Origin: Nitrospirillum amazonense
Lineage (GTDB): Bacteria > Pseudomonadota > Alphaproteobacteria > Azospirillales > Azospirillaceae
Assembly (NCBI RefSeq): GCF_007828045.1
Contig: NZ_VITN01000009.1
Span: 1 to 64,000, forward strand
Direction: 5' to 3'
Length of the DNA stretch: 64,000 nucleotides
Shown here: positions 1-10,376 of the stretch, one piece after another
Numbering within the stretch: position 1 is the first letter of the stretch
Layout of the letters: each line of letters begins with the position of its first letter
Position numbers and translations under genes: made by a program
The notes under the pieces: generated by a model
Databases searched by the model: none
Told to the model about the DNA's origin: nothing
Seen by the model: only the letters and a program-made list of their open reading frames with translations

Positions 1-1141
1 TCGACGGAAACCAACCTCAGTCGGCACCTCAAACCCAAGTCCGTTCCTGTTCCCCTCATCGCTGAAGGGACATTTTCAGAGCATGTTCTTAAGATGCGCT
101 TCGATCGTTTCCATTGTGTGCCCGTACTGGACCCAGCATCGGAACCGCCGTCTGCGCATCCCTTCTCAAGACGTTCACTTGTTCAAGAACCCGTGGCCCA
201 AACGCAAAAAGCGCCCAAGGCCACAACCCCGTCCTCGGCCGATCCCCGTAAGGACCAACCCATACCCGGACAGGAAGGGCAAATTCCGTGTCGTCCGACG
301 ACCCCATCGCTGGGGCTTCACCGCCTGGACCGCAACCACCTCAATCACCAGCGTCAACCGCCAGAACTCAGGGATCGCTTCGCCGTCGCGCCGTTCGTTG
401 TCGCCCGCCGCGTCGGTGAACGGGGTTATAGTGACCCCAACCACCCCCTGTCTATAGGAATTTTGCAGTCACATGACGATTTTTACCGAACCAAGACCAT
501 CCCACCGGAGGCACCATCGTTACCGGCGCATATCCCCTATATATGCTCGTGCGCGCGCGTAATCAGGGTGTCCGGCCAGGCGCTTTGACCACCCCAGGCC
601 TGCAGCAGGGACGGGGCGTCGATACCTTGCCCCAATTTCGCCACCACCGCCGGATAGGAGGCGGCCCGTCGGCGGTACCCAGCCTGCCCCCGCAGGCACG
701 GACTCAAACGCCATCGTCTTTCAAGTCCTATTAACGTGTCGTACGTAGGATGTTCCCGTTGACAGTGGCAATCGCGTCACGCGAGGATTGGCCTAACCGG
801 CGGCCAGGCTTTCCGCGCCTTTTGGCGGGTGAACCTAGGCCCATCGGACGAGAAGAAGCTGGGGCATTACGACCTGCCGGAATCCTCGGGGCGATGAACC
901 GGATTTCGGCGTTTCCAGTCGTCAGTTCCTCTCCCTCGACATCGGCCCCATCACGCAAGGGTGGGACCGGTTGATGAGGATTTTCGTGGTGCGTCGGCAC
1001 CATGGCCAAGGCCGTTCAACCGGGCGGCCCGTCGACACCGTGCCCGCGCCCTGGAAACAGGTGCCCGGGAAACAGCGCCCGATGGGGCCCCATGTAGCCT
1101 TTGAGGTTGAGGGTTTTGACGATGCGGTTTGATTTGGGGGA
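1..1141. other. Region without a supported gene
   Basis: No open frame here shows a recognisable domain, a convincing ribosome binding site or a protein-like residue mix. One plus-strand frame is open from the left edge to 588. Its product would be rich in Pro, Arg and His and resembles a translated GC-rich non-coding stretch. A distant upstream regulatory role for the M23 gene is possible, but no clear promoter can be pointed to. Confidence 0.4.
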
Positions 1142-2569
1142 GTGGGGGCCTTGCTGAAGCGCATCGCCGTGACATCGGCCGTCGCCCTGACCCTGGGCGG
1201 CGTCGTTTCCCTGGCGTCCCTGGACGACACGGGCAGCGTGGCCGTCGCCCCGCAGGCGCTGCCCCCCGCCCCGCCATCGGATGTGGACCCCGACCTGGCC
1301 GCCGCCGCCGCCGCGGCACCCAAGGACCAGCAGGTTCCACAGCAGACCGCCGTTGCCGCCGCCGATCCGGCGCCGCAGGCCAGCAAGCCCCTGTCGGTCG
1401 ACCCGGTGGAACGCCGCCACGTCAATGTCGGCCGGGGTGATACCCTGATGCAGGTGCTGATGGACGGCGGCGTGCCTGCCGACAGCGCCCAGAACGCCGT
1501 CAGCGCGCTGAGCGGCGTCTATGACGTGCGCCGCATGAAGGCGGGCCAGGGCATTACCGTGCTGTTCGACCACAGCGAGGGTGACAAGTTCATCGGCCTG
1601 GAATTCCAGCCGGCCGCCGAGCGCGCCGTGTCGGTGGCCTTCAATGGCGGGCGCTATCAGGCCCGCCAGGTGGACAAGCCGCTGGAGAAGAAGCTGATGG
1701 CCGCCCGCGGCCGCATCACCAGCAGCCTGTCGGAGGCGGCCAGCGCCGCCGGCGTGCCCTACCCCGTGCTGGACGCCTTCATCAAGCGCTACGCCTACGA
1801 CGTCGATTTCCAGCGCGACCTGCAGCCGGGCGACACCTTCGAAATCCTGTTCGAGCGTTATTACACCGAGGACGGCCAGCCCGCCCGCGACGGCGAGATC
1901 CAGTTCGCCTCGCTGACCCTGTCGGGCAAGCAGAAGCCCATATACCGCTATCAGGCGGCCGGCGGCACCGCCGACTATTACAACGCCCTGGGCGAGAGCA
2001 TCCGCCGCGCCATCCTGCGCACCCCCATCGATGGCGCCCGCGTCACCTCCGGCTATGGGATGCGCATGCACCCGGTGCTGGGCTACAGCAAGATGCACAA
2101 GGGCAAGGACTTCGGTGCCCCCGTGGGCACCCCCATCTACGCCGCCGGCGACGGCCTGGTGGAACAGGCGGGTCCCTTCAGCAGCTATGGCAACTACGTC
2201 AAGCTGCGCCACGGCAACCAGATGGAGACCGCCTACGGCCATATGAGCCGCATCGCCAAGGGCCTGCGCCCGGGCATGCGCGTGGCCCAGGGCGACGTGA
2301 TCGGCTACGTCGGCGCCACCGGCCGCGCCACCGGCCCGCACCTGCACTTCGAAGTGCTGCGCGGCAACCAGCAGATCAATCCCGACAGCAAGGAAGCCAA
2401 GATCGAGGCCGGCCGCAAGCTGGACGGGAAGGATCTGAAGCAGTTCCAGACCGTCGTCGCCGAGGACCAGGACGCCTTCCGCGATCTGCAGGGTGGCAAC
2501 GGCAGCACCTTGGTCGCCGCCAAGCCCGGCACCGGCCATGTGGTCCAGGCCGCCGTGAAGCGGCACTGA
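1142..2569 (+). CDS. M23 family (LytM) murein endopeptidase, membrane-anchored
   Basis: Predicted periplasmic zinc metallopeptidase cutting peptidoglycan cross-links. Residues 1-25 form a signal or anchor segment, followed by an Ala/Pro-rich linker to about residue 90. A middle domain resembling the LysM/OapA-like part of M23 proteins runs to about 290, and the catalytic LytM domain spans about 300-410. Zinc motifs are visible: HPVLG...HKGKDFG (His and Asp), then YGHMS and GPHLHFE. An in-frame TGA at 1130 limits the start to GTG 1142 or TTG 1151. TTG 1151 has the better-placed GGGAG (spacer 8), so the true start may be 1151. A terminator follows. The specific substrate bond is not shown by sequence. 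Confidence 0.9.
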   Translation: MGALLKRIAVTSAVALTLGGVVSLASLDDTGSVAVAPQALPPAPPSDVDPDLAAAAAAAPKDQQVPQQTAVAAADPAPQASKPLSVDPVERRHVNVGRGDTLMQVLMDGGVPADSAQNAVSALSGVYDVRRMKAGQGITVLFDHSEGDKFIGLEFQPAAERAVSVAFNGGRYQARQVDKPLEKKLMAARGRITSSLSEAASAAGVPYPVLDAFIKRYAYDVDFQRDLQPGDTFEILFERYYTEDGQPARDGEIQFASLTLSGKQKPIYRYQAAGGTADYYNALGESIRRAILRTPIDGARVTSGYGMRMHPVLGYSKMHKGKDFGAPVGTPIYAAGDGLVEQAGPFSSYGNYVKLRHGNQMETAYGHMSRIAKGLRPGMRVAQGDVIGYVGATGRATGPHLHFEVLRGNQQINPDSKEAKIEAGRKLDGKDLKQFQTVVAEDQDAFRDLQGGNGSTLVAAKPGTGHVVQAAVKRH

Positions 2570-2572
2570 TAC

Positions 2573-2608
2573 GAAAAAAAGCCGGCTTCTCACGAGGTCG
2601 GCTTTTTT
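2573..2608 (+). terminator. Rho-independent terminator of the M23 gene
   Basis: An AAAAAAGCCG arm pairs with a CGGCTTTTTT arm across a short loop just after the stop codon. The A-rich and T-rich flanks would let it work in both directions. Confidence 0.75.
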
Positions 2609-2612
2609 CATG

Positions 2613-2708
2613 CCCTCAAGCGCCGGGCGGCCACATCCGTGGCCTTGGCTTCCTCGCATTCCAGTACGCTTCGCTCCCCAGAATGCGGCGGCGGACGCGG
2701 TCGCGTCC
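2613..2708 (+). repeat. Dispersed multi-hairpin repeat, copy 1
   Basis: The copy starts CCCTCAAGCGCCGGGC and contains three hairpins. Stem I is GGCCAC/GTGGCC with loop ATCC (2629-2644). Stem II is CGCATTC/GAATGCG (2655-2661 with 2681-2687). Stem III is GGACGCG/CGCGTCC with loop GT (2693-2708). It lies between the convergent M23 and clpB genes. Five other copies share the order and flanking motifs. Confidence 0.8.
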
Positions 2709-2739
2709 TTGTCGCTTCGCTTCTGGAGACTTCCTGGAA

Positions 2740-2776
2740 AAGAAAAAGGGCCGGCCTCGGGAGAGATCGGCCCTTT
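2740..2776 (-). terminator. Rho-independent terminator of clpB
   Basis: On the minus strand, AAAGGGCCG pairs with CGGCCCTTT and is followed by a T-rich run (forward 2738-2745). It sits 12 bp past the clpB stop codon. Confidence 0.8.
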
Positions 2777-2787
2777 CGCTTTACCGA

Positions 2788-5430
<2,643 letters not shown>

Positions 5431-5525
5431 CGCAAAAAGCTCCTAGTGTCGGCCGGAGCGTCCGCCAGGCAGCCCGTTCCAGCCATGATCCACGACAATT
5501 GTGCGATCCGAAGGATGCACCAGCG

Positions 5526-5554
5526 ATATGGGGCCTGATCCGGCCAGCCGCAAG
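5526..5554 (-). promoter_or_regulatory. Sigma-32-type heat-shock promoter of clpB
   Basis: On the minus strand, CTTGCG (5549-5554), a 15-nt spacer and CCCCATAT (5526-5533). This fits the RpoH pattern CTTGAA/CCCCATnT and matches the htpG upstream element in both boxes and spacing. The predicted leader is about 90 nt. Confidence 0.65.
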
Positions 5555-5666
5555 CCCGATCCCGCCCCCGTCCCTATATCTACCCCCATCCCTACATCTA
5601 ATTGTCGTCAACCTGTCCCCGACCGTTCGTTGACAAGCGGCTGGGGCGATCCCTTAGACTGGCGCC

Positions 5667-6434
5667 ATGATGACGACCGTTTCCATCCTGCATTATTTCC
5701 CCGTCAAGGGGTTGTCCGCCCAAACCCTGGAGGCGGTCACGCTGACCCCCGGCCACGGCATGCCGCAGGACCGGCGCTTCGCCATCACCCACGGGGCCAC
5801 CACCTTCGACGTTGTCAACCCCGCCTGGCGGCCCAAGAGCAACTTCCTGGCCCTGATGCGGGATGAGCGGCTGGCCACGCTGGACGCGCGTTATGATGCC
5901 GCCAACTGCACGCTGGTGCTGCTGCGCAATGGCAGGCAGGTGGCCAAGGGGCGCATCGACACCCCCACCGGCCGCCTGCTGATCGAGCAATTCCTGGCCG
6001 CCTACATGAAGGACGCGGCCGTGCCGCCGCCCTACAAGGTGATCGAGGCGCCGGGCCACATGTTCGGCGATATCGAGGAAAAGGCGGTGTCCCTGATCAA
6101 CCTGGCCAGTTGCAAAGATTTGGAACGGGTGACCCAGGCACCGGTGGACCCGCGCCGCTTCCGCGGCAACCTGCTGCTCTCGGACCTTGCCCCCTGGGCG
6201 GAGGCGCAATGGGTGGGCAAGCGCCTGCGCGTGGGCGACGCGCTGCTGGAGGTGTTCAAAAACATCCGCCGCTGCGCCGCCACCGAGGTCAACCCGGTGA
6301 CGGGCGAGCGCGACATGCCCGTGCTGAAGTCCCTGATGAACGGCTACGGCCACGTCAATTGCGGCGTCTACGCCCGCGTGATCGAGGGCGGAACGGTGCG
6401 GCCGGGCGACACCGTCACGGTGCTCGACGCCTAG
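5667..6434 (+). CDS. MOSC domain-containing protein
   Basis: 255 residues. The N-terminal beta-barrel (about 1-100, with FPVKGLSAQTLE and MPQDRRFAI) and the C-terminal MOSC domain (about 115-250, with FRGNLL and RCAATEVNP) match the YiiM/mARC-type family. These proteins carry molybdenum cofactor or move sulfur from a C-terminal cysteine. The conserved Cys in RRCAATEVNP is present. No ferredoxin domain is attached, so an electron donor would be separate. The gene is divergent from clpB and converges on the GST gene with a 4-bp overlap. The substrate is unknown. Confidence 0.88.
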   Translation: MMTTVSILHYFPVKGLSAQTLEAVTLTPGHGMPQDRRFAITHGATTFDVVNPAWRPKSNFLALMRDERLATLDARYDAANCTLVLLRNGRQVAKGRIDTPTGRLLIEQFLAAYMKDAAVPPPYKVIEAPGHMFGDIEEKAVSLINLASCKDLERVTQAPVDPRRFRGNLLLSDLAPWAEAQWVGKRLRVGDALLEVFKNIRRCAATEVNPVTGERDMPVLKSLMNGYGHVNCGVYARVIEGGTVRPGDTVTVLDA

Positions 6435-7072
6435 CTGTGAGGCGCCCCCGGCTGGCGCAGCGGCGCCGCCTTGGCGAACGCGTCGATCTCCATGCAGGCG
6501 TTGAAAATCCGGTCGACGGTTGGATAGTCGGCCGGGAATATCTGGAAGCCCTGGGCCCCCGTCACATGGCTCATGAGGCACAGGTCCGCGATCGTGGGGC
6601 TGTCGCCATGGCAGAAGCGGCCGACGGCGGGGTCACCGGCCAGCCGGGCCTCCCCCTGCGCCAGGCCCTCGCGAAACCAATGCCGCACCCAATCGGTGTG
6701 GCCCACGCCGAAGGCGGCGGCCAGATGGCGCCGCACCCGGGGCACGATCAGAGGGTGATGGTCGGCCGCGAAGCTGAGCGCCAGCGCCCGGACCCGGGCC
6801 CTGTCGCGCGCGCCGACGGGCAGCAGCGGCGGGTCGGGATACAGCTCCTCCAGATATTCCAGGATCGCCAGCGATTGGGTCAGCGGCGGCCCGCCATCCA
6901 CGAACAGCGCGGGCACGGCCGCCGCCGGATTGACGGCCAGGAAGGCCGGCGCGTTCTGCTCCCCGGCGTCGAGATCGATCATCGTCTCCTCGACCGCCAG
7001 GCCCTTGAGGTTCAGCGCCGCACGCACGCGGAAGGCGGCGGCGGAGCGCCAGAAGCCGTACATCTTGAACAT
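6431..7072 (-). CDS. Glutathione S-transferase family protein, zeta-like
   Basis: 213 residues: a thioredoxin-fold N-domain (1-80, with NPAAAVPALF and the SLAILEYLEE glutathione-binding stretch) and a helical C-domain with the DLCLMSHV motif. The closest pattern is zeta class/maleylacetoacetate isomerase, the step after homogentisate in tyrosine breakdown. The usual SSC motif near residue 11 reads SAA here, so the reactive Cys is absent and only the first Ser remains. That weakens an isomerase call. It is divergent from a LysR gene, with twin palindromes between them, which suggests LysR control. Confidence 0.8.
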   Translation of the reverse strand: MFKMYGFWRSAAAFRVRAALNLKGLAVEETMIDLDAGEQNAPAFLAVNPAAAVPALFVDGGPPLTQSLAILEYLEELYPDPPLLPVGARDRARVRALALSFAADHHPLIVPRVRRHLAAAFGVGHTDWVRHWFREGLAQGEARLAGDPAVGRFCHGDSPTIADLCLMSHVTGAQGFQIFPADYPTVDRIFNACMEIDAFAKAAPLRQPGAPHS

Positions 7073-7168
7073 GGGCCAAGGTTCCTTTCAGGTCGGCGGC
7101 TCAGGTCAACGGCGGGCACCATAGGCTTTCGCCGATGCCAAGCCGGCTTGGCCTTTGGCAAGGCGCGC

Positions 7169-7182
7169 TTGCGCCGGCGCAA
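7169..7182. promoter_or_regulatory. Palindromic operator, site 1 (GST/LysR intergenic)
   Basis: Perfect 14-bp palindrome TTGCGCCGGCGCAA in the divergent GST/LysR region. It shares both TTGCGC and GCGCAA half-sites with a second copy 53 bp away, centre to centre. Probably bound by the adjacent LysR protein. Confidence 0.6.
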
Positions 7183-7220
7183 ATCCAGCGATGTTGCCCG
7201 GATCGCCGCAGCCGCCGTAT

Positions 7221-7236
7221 TTTGCGCTGGCGCAAA
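7221..7236. promoter_or_regulatory. Palindromic operator, site 2 (GST/LysR intergenic)
   Basis: Perfect arms TTTGCGC and GCGCAAA around TG, repeating the half-sites of site 1. The 53-bp spacing is about five helical turns, so the sites face the same side of the DNA. This is 45 bp upstream of the LysR start. Confidence 0.6.
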
Positions 7237-7281
7237 GGTGCAGAGGATTTTGGCGGACAAGCTTGCACAGGAACAAGCCAC

Positions 7282-8169
7282 ATGGACTGGAACAGCTTCC
7301 GGCTGATCCTGGCGATCAGCCGGACGGGATCGTTGAAGGGCGCCGCCAAGACGCTGGGGCACGATCATTCGACCATCTTTCGCTGGCTGAACGCCCTTGA
7401 AGCGGCGTTCCAGGTGCAGTTGTTCGAGCGCAGCGCCGGCACCTACCGCCCAACGGACGCGGGGGAGCGCATGCTGCTGGCGGCCGAACGCATGGAGGAG
7501 GAGGCCCTGGCGCTGGACCGGAACATCACCGGCCGGGACGCCCGCCTGTCCGGAAACCTCAGGATCACCTGCTCGGAAAGCCTGGCCTACCGGCTGCTGA
7601 ACGACCTGCTGGTGGAGTTCCGCGCCCGCCACGACGGGATCTCGATCGAACTGCTGGTCGATAACCGGCAACTGGACCTGCTGCGCCGGGAGGCGGACAT
7701 CGCCATCCGCGCCACGCGGCCGGCGGAGGGCGATCTGTTCGGCCGGCGCCTCGCGGACACCGCCTGGGCCTTGTACGCCAGTCCGGCCTACCTGGCCGGC
7801 AGGCCCACCCCCGTGGCGCCGGGGTTCGCGGGGCACAGCTTCATCGGCTGGGACACGGGCGCCGCCACCGCCGCCGCGACCTGGCTCACCGACATGGTGC
7901 CGGGGACAGCCATCGTCTATCGCTCCAGCAGCCTCATCAACCAAATGATGGCGGTGAAGGCCGGGATCGGGATGGCCCTTCTGCCCTGCTATTTGGGGGA
8001 CCCGGAAGCGGACCTGGCGCGCGTCGCCGGTCCCGAGGGGGCGTTGACGCGTGAGCTGTGGCTGATCACACATCGTGATCTGCGCAACACCGCGCGCGTC
8101 CGCGCCTTCTTCGAGGTCGTCGGCCAGGGCCTGGTGGCCCGCCGCGCCCTGCTGGAGGGCAAGGGCTAG
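7282..8169 (+). CDS. LysR family transcriptional regulator
   Basis: 295 residues: an N-terminal winged HTH (about 1-60, with GSLKGAAKTLGHDHSTIFRW) and a periplasmic-binding-like effector domain (about 88-285). The open frame runs further upstream, but the ATG at 7282 begins the conserved MDWNSFRLIL start and has AGGA 9 nt before it. The HTH and short effector domain resemble the subgroup that controls a divergent enzyme gene, here the GST. The ligand cannot be told. The 3' end overlaps the convergent MmcQ-like gene by 4 bp. Confidence 0.92.
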   Translation: MDWNSFRLILAISRTGSLKGAAKTLGHDHSTIFRWLNALEAAFQVQLFERSAGTYRPTDAGERMLLAAERMEEEALALDRNITGRDARLSGNLRITCSESLAYRLLNDLLVEFRARHDGISIELLVDNRQLDLLRREADIAIRATRPAEGDLFGRRLADTAWALYASPAYLAGRPTPVAPGFAGHSFIGWDTGAATAAATWLTDMVPGTAIVYRSSSLINQMMAVKAGIGMALLPCYLGDPEADLARVAGPEGALTRELWLITHRDLRNTARVRAFFEVVGQGLVARRALLEGKG

Positions 8170-8576
8170 GCGGTGGGTTCGCCGCCAGCGCCCCCGGTCG
8201 CGGCCTGGGTGTCCAGCCGCGCCGCCAGCTTCTTGGGCGCCACGGCCTGGTAGCTTTCCTTGATCCAGGCCCGCAGCAGGTCGAGCGGCACGTCCTCGCC
8301 CGCGCCGAATGTGGCGGTGATCCACCCCGCGCGCCCCAGGCCGTAGCCCGTGGGCGCGCAGTTGGCCATATCCAGCGCAAAGGGGGCGGAGCGGGGCAGC
8401 TTCACCGTCACGTGGCAGCCGGCCGCCCCGTCCCGGCCCAGAAAGACGAAGATCTTCTGCCGCACCTTCACCACCGTCTCCCCCCAGGGGTGATCCTCCC
8501 ACGCCTCCGGATAGGTCAGGGCGTATGCCCGTAGACCGGCCAAGGGGGAGTCTGGGAGCGAAGAGGCGTCGGTCAC
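8166..8576 (-). CDS. MmcQ/YjbR family DNA-binding-fold protein
   Basis: 136 residues with the family landmarks YPEAWEDHPWGETVVKV, KIFVFLG and a C-terminal AWIKESYQAV helix. YjbR-like proteins have a double-wing fold and no settled biochemical function. The start is placed at GTG 8576, which overlaps the stop of the upstream M48 gene as GTGA, so the two are probably translationally coupled. Longer in-frame starts would lie inside the M48 gene and add unrelated sequence. Confidence 0.8.
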   Translation of the reverse strand: MTDASSLPDSPLAGLRAYALTYPEAWEDHPWGETVVKVRQKIFVFLGRDGAAGCHVTVKLPRSAPFALDMANCAPTGYGLGRAGWITATFGAGEDVPLDLLRAWIKESYQAVAPKKLAARLDTQAATGGAGGEPTA

Positions 8577-9880
8577 GGCCTGGGCTCCGCCGGGGCCCGA
8601 CCGGGCGTGGGCTCGGCGGCCGCCTCTGCCGGCAGGTTCTCCGCTTTCCAGCGCATGGCGCGCAGGATGCGGTTGTAGCCCGAGGGATGGTCGTAGAACA
8701 CGATCTCCTCCCACTTTCCCGGCTGCAGCTTGCGGTATTCCGCCAACTTCAGCGCCGCGTTGGCGAAGCCGTCCGGCTCGCGCGCCAGGTTCAGGCCGAA
8801 GGCGTCGGCCTCGGCTTCCTGCGTGCGGATGATGGTGTTGAGCACCGGGGTCAGCACGAAGAAGTAGGCGGTGAACAGGATGACGACCAAGGGCAGGCCG
8901 GCCACGTCGCCCAAGCCGGTGATCCCCCAGCGCCCGCCCCGCGTCAGCCGGCCGAAGACACGGTCAACGAACAGATAGCCGAAGCACACGAGGATGGAGA
9001 GATAGAGCAGGATGACGAAGGCGTGATTCAGGACGTAATGCCCCATCTCATGCCCCATCACCGCCTTGATCTCCGCCAGGGTGCAGCGCTGCAGCAGCGT
9101 GTCGGTCAGGGAGATGCGGGTGGTGCCGAACAGGCCGCTGACATTGGCGCTGATCTTGTTGGACTGGCGTGAGGCGTTGAACTCATAGACGTCGGTGGCC
9201 GGCACCTCGTTGGACCGTGCCATGGACAACAGCGCCTCGCGCACCGGGCCGGGCTTCATCGGTTCGTATTTGTTGAACAGCGGCGCCACGAAGACCGGCG
9301 TCACCACCACCATGAGGGCCACCACCACCATGCCGAAGGCGCTGGCCCATATCCACCAGTTGCGGCCCAGGCGACGGACGATGGCATACAGCCCCCAGAC
9401 GACCAGGGCGCCGATCAAGCTGGAAATGGCGAGCTGGATCATCTGGTCGCCGAACCAGTCGCCGAAGGCCTGGTTCATCAGGCCGTATTGCCGCTCACGG
9501 TACCAGTCGGCATACGCGACGTAGGGCAGGCTGAGGATATAGTCGATGACGGTGTAGGCGATGAAGAACACCGGCGTGGCGAAGCGGTCCAGGCGGGCCA
9601 GCCGATCCCGCAGGCGTCGCGCCAGGCCCCCGGCCAGGAATACGGCCGCCACGGCCAGCGACACCAGGAAGCGCCACAGCTGCAGCCAATAGCCGCCCTC
9701 GAAATAGGCGTTCGACTTGGCCCGCGCGTCGGCGGGCACCGTGTCCAGGTAAGCCTGCGTCGCCGCCAGCGGGTCGAACGCCGCCGCATGGGCCGCCACC
9801 GGGATCAGGCAGGCCCCCAGCGCCGTGCCTAAAATCCCCACGGCTACCGCCGCCCCCGTCCCTTTTCCCAACACCGTCAT
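8573..9880 (-). CDS. M48 family (Ste24-type) membrane zinc protease
   Basis: 435 residues. An N-terminal signal-like segment (about 8-32) is followed by several membrane helices (about 68-200) and the catalytic motif HEMGH at 277-281. The third zinc ligand region is EAEADAF (about 350). This is the architecture of CAAX prenyl endopeptidase Ste24, which in bacteria, lacking prenylation, is thought to help membrane protein quality control. The Pro/Ala-rich C-terminus (TPGRAPAEPRP) is a variable tail. It is first in a two-gene unit with the MmcQ-like gene. Confidence 0.92.
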   Translation of the reverse strand: MTVLGKGTGAAVAVGILGTALGACLIPVAAHAAAFDPLAATQAYLDTVPADARAKSNAYFEGGYWLQLWRFLVSLAVAAVFLAGGLARRLRDRLARLDRFATPVFFIAYTVIDYILSLPYVAYADWYRERQYGLMNQAFGDWFGDQMIQLAISSLIGALVVWGLYAIVRRLGRNWWIWASAFGMVVVALMVVVTPVFVAPLFNKYEPMKPGPVREALLSMARSNEVPATDVYEFNASRQSNKISANVSGLFGTTRISLTDTLLQRCTLAEIKAVMGHEMGHYVLNHAFVILLYLSILVCFGYLFVDRVFGRLTRGGRWGITGLGDVAGLPLVVILFTAYFFVLTPVLNTIIRTQEAEADAFGLNLAREPDGFANAALKLAEYRKLQPGKWEEIVFYDHPSGYNRILRAMRWKAENLPAEAAAEPTPGRAPAEPRP

Positions 9881-9989
9881 AACCAGCCCCGATCCTTGCG
9901 CGCCGCGCCCCCTGGGCGGCGCTTATCGGCACAGCGTAGAAGGACGGAGCCGGCCTGGATAGAACCAGTTCGCCTAAATCTTCCTAAAT

Positions 9990-10337
9990 TTACAGGGCCT
10001 TGGGCAGGCGCGACTCCGGCGTGGGCGGGGCCAGGTCCTCATACAGCGCCTGGGCCTCGGGCGCCGGGCCGCGGCGGGTGCCCAGCGCCAGCACCTTGAT
10101 GACGCGGATATGGTTGCCCAGGGGAAAGGTCAACACGTCGCCCGGCCGCACGGTGTGGTGCGCCTTGGTGATGGGGGTGCCACCGCAGCGGATGGCGCCG
10201 GAACCACACAGCTTGGCGGCCAGGCTGCGCGACTTCAGGAAGCGGGCGTACCACAGCCATTTGTCCAGCCGCAGCCGGCCCTCGGCCAGGTCGGCCGCAT
10301 CCTCGTCATCCGGACCGGCGCCCTTCCCCTTAGCCAT
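9990..10337 (-). CDS. S4 domain RNA-binding protein, HslR-like
   Basis: 115 residues with one S4 domain (about 20-85): LRLDKWLWYARFLKSRSLA, then GAIRCGG and VRPGDVLTF. It resembles the heat-shock protein HslR/Hsp15, which binds free 50S subunits carrying nascent chains. The N-terminus is acidic. It lies 39 bp downstream of the Suv3-like helicase on the same strand, a pairing common in alphaproteobacteria, and is likely co-transcribed with it. Confidence 0.9.
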   Translation of the reverse strand: MAKGKGAGPDDEDAADLAEGRLRLDKWLWYARFLKSRSLAAKLCGSGAIRCGGTPITKAHHTVRPGDVLTFPLGNHIRVIKVLALGTRRGPAPEAQALYEDLAPPTPESRLPKAL

Positions 10338-10376
10338 ATCGCGCCGCCGCCTTTGCCATCACCACCATGCCCCCCA

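Noticed and set aside
1-588. Plus-strand frame open from the window edge, about 195 codons
   Set aside because: The composition is Pro/Arg/His-rich with no motif and no ribosome site; an overlapping frame on each strand is nearly as long. Best explained by high GC.
880-960. Possible seventh copy of the dispersed repeat
   Set aside because: Only loose similarity (CCGGAATCCTCGGGG); the stems and flanking motifs are absent.
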